From positions 7,192,001-7,256,000 of the forward strand of contig NZ_CP015163.1 in the NCBI RefSeq assembly GCF_003312875.1: a stretch of DNA of 64,000 nt, in the 5' to 3' direction. Both the position numbers and the translations under genes were made by a program. This DNA comes from Amycolatopsis albispora. Its GTDB lineage: Bacteria > Actinomycetota > Actinomycetes > Mycobacteriales > Pseudonocardiaceae. The notes beneath the pieces were generated by a model, which saw only the letters and a program-made list of their open reading frames with translations, did no database searches and had not been told where the DNA came from. Positions 62,723-64,000 of this stretch are shown here, one piece after another (the stretch's first letter is position 1; every line of letters starts with the position of its first letter).

Positions 62723-64000
62723 GTGAGCACGCTGCAGTTCAAACGGTCGCCGCGGCTGGCCGCGCCGCGCCCACCCGGTGGCGAGGTCCACCTGGAGCCG
62801 CCGCCCGAGGTACCCCGGACCATTCCCGGCAACATCGTGATGAAGCTGCTGCCGGTGGTGATGATCGTCGCCTCCATCGGGATGATGATCTTCATGTTCA
62901 CCCTCGGTGGACGCAACCCGATGATGCTGATGATGGGCGCCATGATGGTGATGGGCACCGTCGGCATGATGGCCGGTGGTGGCGGTCGCGGTGGCGGTCA
63001 GAAGAAGGCCGAGATGAACGAGGACCGCAAGGACTACCTGCGGTACCTCGGCCAGATGCGTGAGCGGGCCCGCGAGGCGATGGTCGACCAGCGCGCCGCG
63101 CTGGAGTGGGTGCACCCGGACCCCCAGGCGCTGTGGTCGCTGGCCACCAGCCGCCGGATGTGGGAGCGACGCCAGAACGACCAGGACTTCCTGCACCTGC
63201 GGGTCGGCCGCAGCTCGCACCGGCTCGCCACCCGGCTGGTGCCGCCGCAGACCGGCCCGGTCGACGAACTGGAGCCGATCGCCACCCTCGCGCTGCGCCG
63301 GTTCGTGCGCGCGCACTCGATCGTCCCCGACCTGCCCACCCAGATCACCTTGCGTGGTTTCGCGGCCGTAAGCATGCAGGGGGACAAGGAGCTGACCCGC
63401 GGGCTGACCCGGGCGGCGCTGGCGCAGATGGTCACCTTCCACAGCCCGGACGACGTGCTGATCGCGATCGCCACCGCCGGGCGGGCGAAGGAGGAGTGGG
63501 AGTGGGCCAAGTGGCTGCCCCACGTCCAGCACCCCGCGCTGTCCGACGGCATCGGCCAGCTGCGCATGATGGCGGGCTCGCTGGCCCAGATCGAAGCCTG
63601 GCTCGACGAGGAACTGCGGGACCGGCAGCGCTTCTCGCGCAACGCGACGCCGCCGCCGGACCAGCCGCACGTCGTGATCGTGATCGACGACGCCGACGTG
63701 ACCCGTGAAGAGCAGATCATCCTGGAAGAGGGCCTGGTCGGCGTCACGCTGATCGACCTGTCCGACTCCATCGGCAACTTGGCGGCCCGCCGCGGGCTCC
63801 GGCTGGTCGTCGAGGAGGAGCGGCTGGGTGCCCGCAGCGCGGGCGGTGTCGAGTGGTTCGGCCGCCCGGACAGCCTCAGCCTGGTCGAGACGGAAGCTTT
63901 AGCCCGCAAACTCTCGCCCTACCGGATCGGCACCGCGGCGCAGGAAGCCGACGAGGACGAGCCGCTGCTGTCCAACCCGTCGCTGCTCGAGCTGCTCGGC
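62723..64000 (+). CDS. eccC: Type VII secretion ATPase EccC, N-terminal part (truncated by window end)
   Basis: The GTG at 62723 opens a frame of 426 codons that runs off the window. It starts STLQFKRSPRLAAPRPPGGEVHLEPPP, the EccC N-terminus. Two membrane segments rich in Met (about residues 40-85) and a cytoplasmic domain before the first FtsK/SpoIIIE ATPase follow. The ATPase domains, expected from about residue 450, lie beyond the window. EccC drives substrate recognition and export. A degenerate palindrome lies at 63896. Confidence 0.93.
   Translation, partial: MSTLQFKRSPRLAAPRPPGGEVHLEPPPEVPRTIPGNIVMKLLPVVMIVASIGMMIFMFTLGGRNPMMLMMGAMMVMGTVGMMAGGGGRGGGQKKAEMNEDRKDYLRYLGQMRERAREAMVDQRAALEWVHPDPQALWSLATSRRMWERRQNDQDFLHLRVGRSSHRLATRLVPPQTGPVDELEPIATLALRRFVRAHSIVPDLPTQITLRGFAAVSMQGDKELTRGLTRAALAQMVTFHSPDDVLIAIATAGRAKEEWEWAKWLPHVQHPALSDGIGQLRMMAGSLAQIEAWLDEELRDRQRFSRNATPPPDQPHVVIVIDDADVTREEQIILEEGLVGVTLIDLSDSIGNLAARRGLRLVVEEERLGARSAGGVEWFGRPDSLSLVETEALARKLSPYRIGTAAQEADEDEPLLSNPSLLELLG
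63896..63913. repeat. Degenerate dispersed palindrome in eccC
   Basis: GCTTTAGCCCGCAAACTC, read as Ala-Leu-Ala-Arg-Lys-Leu. Confidence 0.45.

Overview
This is a very GC-rich actinobacterial chromosome segment. Family-level resemblance and local synteny point to Pseudonocardiaceae, most plausibly Amycolatopsis or a close relative; that placement is inference, since there is no 16S gene here. Translational coupling (ATGA, GTGA, TGATG overlaps) is used throughout, and GTG and TTG starts are common. There are no tRNA or rRNA genes, no CRISPR array and no recognisable transposase.

Layout. (1) 1-2.4 kb: the end of an unidentified gene, a polytopic membrane protein and two tiny secreted proteins. 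(2) 2.4-6.4 kb, minus strand: a damaged membrane gene with twin operator-like palindromes upstream, a 300-bp short-period repeat, and a four-gene set that looks like a type VII secretion satellite (YbaB-like, EspC/WXG100-like, large WXG-like substrate, membrane protein). (3) 6.5-27.4 kb: two ROK regulators, a ribose-type sugar ABC transporter, a Gfo/Idh/MocA oxidoreductase, a giant secreted ThuA/sugar-dehydrogenase/CBM/3-keto-disaccharide-hydrolase protein, then a tightly coupled ebo-like cluster (inositol-phosphate synthase, UbiA-like EboC, TIM-barrel isomerase fused to EboA, TatD-like EboB, EboE, phosphodiesterase, TIM-barrel isomerase, Tat-exported isomerase). (4) 27.9-42.6 kb: the str operon (rpsL-rpsG-fusA-tuf), then the S10 and spc operons from rpsJ to rplO. 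(5) 42.7-47.1 kb: a small membrane protein, a LysE-type exporter and secY-adk-map. (6) 47.3-52.4 kb: infA-rpmJ-rpsM-rpsK-rpsD-rpoA-rplQ-truA. (7) 52.4-64 kb: a DUF559-like gene and an ESX-4-like type VII secretion locus (eccE, eccB, two substrate-like genes, mycP, eccD, start of eccC). rplQ-truA next to eccB/mycP/eccD/eccC is the ESX-4 arrangement of mycobacteria.

The most unusual signal is not a gene. An 18-bp near-perfect palindrome, consensus GCTTYTGCCCGCARAAGC, occurs about 35 times (more if degenerate copies are counted), in intergenic DNA and inside reading frames, in both orientations. Its AT-rich arms force rare codons (TTT, CTT, TCT, AAA). It forms tandem arrays with an exact 27-bp period, builds long terminator stems, and sits on a family-conserved peptide in rpoA. 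It is absent from 9.3-19.0 kb and from the ribosomal block 27.8-42.5 kb. It resembles the iterated palindromes of cyanobacteria (HIP1) or coding-tolerant palindromic elements of Rickettsia.

How the genes work together. The ROK/ABC/Gfo/ThuA/ebo block looks like one regulon that processes a glycoside outside the cell, imports it and modifies it, with a prenyltransferase and phosphodiesterase branch of unknown product. The ribosomal blocks keep the canonical actinobacterial order. The ESX-4-like locus follows them and carries an eccE gene that the M. tuberculosis ESX-4 locus lacks.
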